From Flavobacteriales bacterium (GTDB lineage: Bacteria > Bacteroidota > Bacteroidia > Flavobacteriales_F > PHOS-HE28), in contig JAGQVR010000001.1 of NCBI GenBank assembly GCA_020437875.1, positions 1-21,693 on the forward strand: 21,693 nucleotides of DNA. The letters are read 5' to 3'. The first letter of the stretch is position 1. Each line of letters starts with the position of its first letter. Below the pieces are notes generated by a model, which was not told the origin of the DNA, ran no database searches, and was given only the letters and a program-made list of their open reading frames with translations. Made by a program: the position numbers and the translations under genes. This document shows positions 21,229 to 21,693 of this stretch, piece after piece.

Positions 21229-21693
21229 ATGTAGTTACGAACACTTCATCCACGATCCACTCCAACGATCGTTCGTTCTCTTGCAGACCATACATATCCG
21301 CGTACCAACTGTTAACCGATTAGCCCGTACAACGCCTTACTCTGGGGGGATCCAAGCTGTCCTCCCGCGGGAGACCACCAGCATTCATCATCGACCTGCG
21401 GTCGCCCCCCTCAAGACGAGCGCCGCGACAACCCAGGACCCACACGTTCTTTGGACATCGTCGTGTTCCAATATCCATCTCAACACAGGAGAGCAACCAC
21501 CATTTCCTTGTTCCTCGGCCGTCACCCCCGGTGCCGCCTGAATGATCCAGTGTCGGATCCGTCGGATCACATCGAATGCCAAAGAAGGCCCCTTAATGGC
21601 CATCTCCACCACTTGTCACCCTGTTGCGTAGGCAGACACCACCCGTGCGCTGATCGTCACTTAGCGACGATTTCTGCGTGTTCTAGTATTCTC
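21229..21693. other. Intergenic region to window end, no supported gene
   Basis: I find no convincing gene in these 465 bases. Open frames of 86 codons (plus) and 74 codons (minus) exist, but neither has a recognisable motif or the GC-third codon pattern of the real genes; codons such as AGA, ATA and TTG are frequent. Small-scale structure includes the 10-bp palindrome AACGATCGTT at 21264-21273, a tandem GTCGGATC pair at 21552-21568, and an ATCGTC/GACGAT hairpin at 21653-21671. No DnaA-box cluster or AT-rich unwinding element is seen, so I do not call oriC here. Confidence 0.5.

Noticed and set aside
21388..21612. 74-codon minus frame (MVEMAIKGPSLAFDVIRR...) in the terminal gap
   Set aside because: There is no recognisable motif, codon use differs from the real genes, and there is no promoter box nearby. 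Kept as noncoding unless comparative data show otherwise.

Overview
This window looks like chromosomal DNA from a GC-rich member of the Bacteroidota, probably a Flavobacteriales-like environmental lineage (the exact taxon is inference). Four lines of evidence support this. There is a PorZ-like type IX secretion protein with a C-terminal sorting domain. A DUF4175 protein, an anti-sigma-type ATPase and ybeY sit together. Start codons generally lack Shine-Dalgarno sequences, and Bacteroidota-style -7 boxes (TAnnTTTG or TAnnTTCG) precede many genes. The parS-like sites have the GTTCCACGTGGAAC form.

Left part (1-8926), almost entirely minus strand. After the 3' end of an unidentified plus-strand gene come a lipoprotein oligopeptidase B, recO, a PorZ-like T9SS protein, tRNA-Cys(GCA), folB, gltX, a small GNAT-type protein and a predicted outer-membrane beta-barrel protein. 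gltX and folB overlap and form an operon; porZ and recO are 33 bp apart.

Middle (9107-13397), plus strand. A compact operon encodes a 1137-residue inner-membrane coiled-coil DUF4175 protein, a 145-residue HATPase (RsbW-like) protein and the rRNA-maturation RNase YbeY. The first junction is 5 bp and the second is a TGATG overlap. A strong bidirectional hairpin closes it.

Right part (13472-21693), mixed strands. It holds a secreted coiled-coil protein, a secreted PEBP (YbhB/YbcL) protein, a convergent ExeM/NucH-type extracellular nuclease whose stop codon overlaps that of the PEBP gene, a cytoplasmic M3 peptidase, a 59-residue unknown protein and mnmG. Three perfect 14-bp parS palindromes lie just before, inside and just after mnmG, so this end of the window is probably close to the replication origin. 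The last ~610 bases contain no convincing gene.

Most genes are housekeeping: translation and tRNA charging or modification (gltX, mnmG, ybeY, tRNA-Cys), folate synthesis, recombination, peptide turnover and type IX secretion. The points most worth a second look are the parS cluster wrapped around mnmG, the uncharacterised DUF4175-ATPase-YbeY operon and a recurring TAnnTTYG promoter element. I found no CRISPR array, insertion sequence, phage or obvious defence system.
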